A stretch of DNA of 34,917 nt from Bacteroidia bacterium (GTDB lineage: Bacteria > Bacteroidota > Bacteroidia > Bacteroidales > GWF2-35-48), in NCBI GenBank assembly GCA_016212695.1, contig JACREX010000055.1:1-34917 (forward strand), given 5' to 3'. Position 1 is the stretch's first letter, and the number at the start of each line of letters is the position of its first letter. Positions 34,485 to 34,917 of this stretch are shown one piece after another. The translations under genes were made by a program, and so were the position numbers. Under the pieces are notes generated by a model. The model saw nothing but the letters and a program-made list of their open reading frames with translations. It had not been told where the DNA came from and ran no database searches.

Positions 34485-34917
34485 TCATGATATTTTTATT
34501 CCCATTACAGTAATATCATCTGTCTGTTCAAATTTTTCTTCGTAATTATTTTTCCAGTCTTCAATAGTCTTGTCAAGTATTTCCTTTTGTTCGGCCATTT
34601 GTTTATTACAATTTTCGGTTAGTAATTGTTTGAGTTTTTTTGAAAGAAACTTTTTTCCGCCGGGAGTCGGACCGCCAAACTGGTCTTCGTAACCATCGGA
34701 AGCAAGATATATTATATCGCCTGTTTGTAGCTGTATTACATGATTTGTAAATGGTTTCATGTTTTCATAGATTGCGACGGGCATTTTGTCTCCTTTAATT
34801 TCTAAAAGGTCATTAGTCATCAGACATTGGTCATTGGTTTCAAATTGCTTGTTTTTGCCAGTGACTATTGACGAATGACTAGTGACTATATAGAGCGGAT
34901 TGTTTGCTCCGGCAAAT
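34485..34917 (-). CDS. SpoIIE-family protein phosphatase, C-terminal part (runs off the window)
   Basis: The minus-strand frame is open from the window edge (first complete codon at 34914-34916) to its stop at 34485 and gives 143 residues. It matches the end of the phosphatase domain at 9039-11372: FAGANNPLY, KGDKMPVAIY, GDIIYLASDGYEDQFGG, then TDDITVMGIKIS with the conserved Asp pair. Between NNPLYIV and NDLLEIKG it has about 22 residues that its relative lacks; they are coded by a heptamer inverted repeat. The ATG at 34820 lies inside that insert and is not a start. The gene continues beyond the window, and the N-terminal sensor part cannot be described. It precedes the YdcF-like gene by 32 bases. 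Confidence 0.88.
   Translation of the reverse strand, partial: FAGANNPLYIVTSHSSIVTGKNKQFETNDQCLMTNDLLEIKGDKMPVAIYENMKPFTNHVIQLQTGDIIYLASDGYEDQFGGPTPGGKKFLSKKLKQLLTENCNKQMAEQKEILDKTIEDWKNNYEEKFEQTDDITVMGIKIS
34808..34888. repeat. Heptamer inverted repeat inserted in frame in a SpoIIE gene
   Basis: The left arm reads GGTCATT, AGTCATC, AGACATT, GGTCATT (34808-34835, then GG). The right arm reads GTGACTA, TTGACGA, ATGACTA, GTGACTA (34861-34888). The arms 34809-34837 and 34858-34886 are complementary at about 22 of 29 positions around a 20-base loop. All three parts are translated in frame on the minus strand. Confidence 0.8.

Noticed and set aside
34485-34820. Complete small gene starting at ATG 34820
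   Set aside because: The frame stays open to the window edge and the upstream codons encode FAGANNPLY of the SpoIIE domain; the ATG is inside the inserted repeat.

Overview
The window comes from a member of the Bacteroidota (Bacteroidetes), probably uncultured; I cannot place it at order level. The evidence is: one type A and one type B C-terminal sorting domain of the type IX secretion system (T9SS) on giant surface proteins; six perfect TAnnTTTG (-7) boxes in upstream regions; few Shine-Dalgarno sequences; a Rho factor with a long charged N-terminal insertion; an AT-rich genome; and many small secreted proteins ending their signal peptides in AQ or similar. I see no tRNA, rRNA, CRISPR array or prophage.

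Layout. Positions 1-87 are the last codons of an IS110-like transposase, 30 bases from a secreted ankyrin-repeat protein (118-1686, minus). A short secreted protein (1767-2267) follows, then a bidirectional terminator. A 2158-residue secreted adhesin-like protein (2418-8894, minus) carries nested repeats, SprB-type repeats and a type A sorting domain. Divergent to it is a TPR / transmembrane / SpoIIE-phosphatase sensor (9039-11372). Next come a small secreted protein and a 1601-residue protein with ten Ig-like repeats, PKD domains and a type B sorting domain (11644-16876).

The middle is core metabolism: aminopeptidase P (minus), the succinate dehydrogenase/fumarate reductase operon sdhC-sdhA-sdhB, transcription terminator Rho, and a polyamine pair on the minus strand (agmatinase and a deoxyhypusine-synthase-like enzyme). 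An M16 zinc-protease lipoprotein, a thiamine-binding MTH1187-family protein and a DUF3108 protein form one plus-strand operon, followed by a secreted YwqK/MORN-type protein. A TM2-domain protein, a CpsB/YwqE-type PHP phosphatase and dTDP-glucose 4,6-dehydratase follow on the minus strand, then a Cys-rich DUF3795 protein, a YdcF/ElyC-type membrane protein and a second SpoIIE phosphatase cut by the window end.

The most unusual feature is a scattered set of degenerate repeats with a period of seven bases. Each locus uses a different heptamer, and three loci are folded into imperfect inverted pairs. They lie between genes (11381-11509, 19106-19154, 24874-24908, 26001-26028, 31229-31346), inside the sdh operon, and in frame inside the second SpoIIE gene (34808-34888). 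A separate GC-rich CCTGCC-type word lies in frame in the YdcF-like gene (33895-33915) and between genes at 25843-25864. These sequences look like a repeat-generating or insertion process that tolerates coding sequence.
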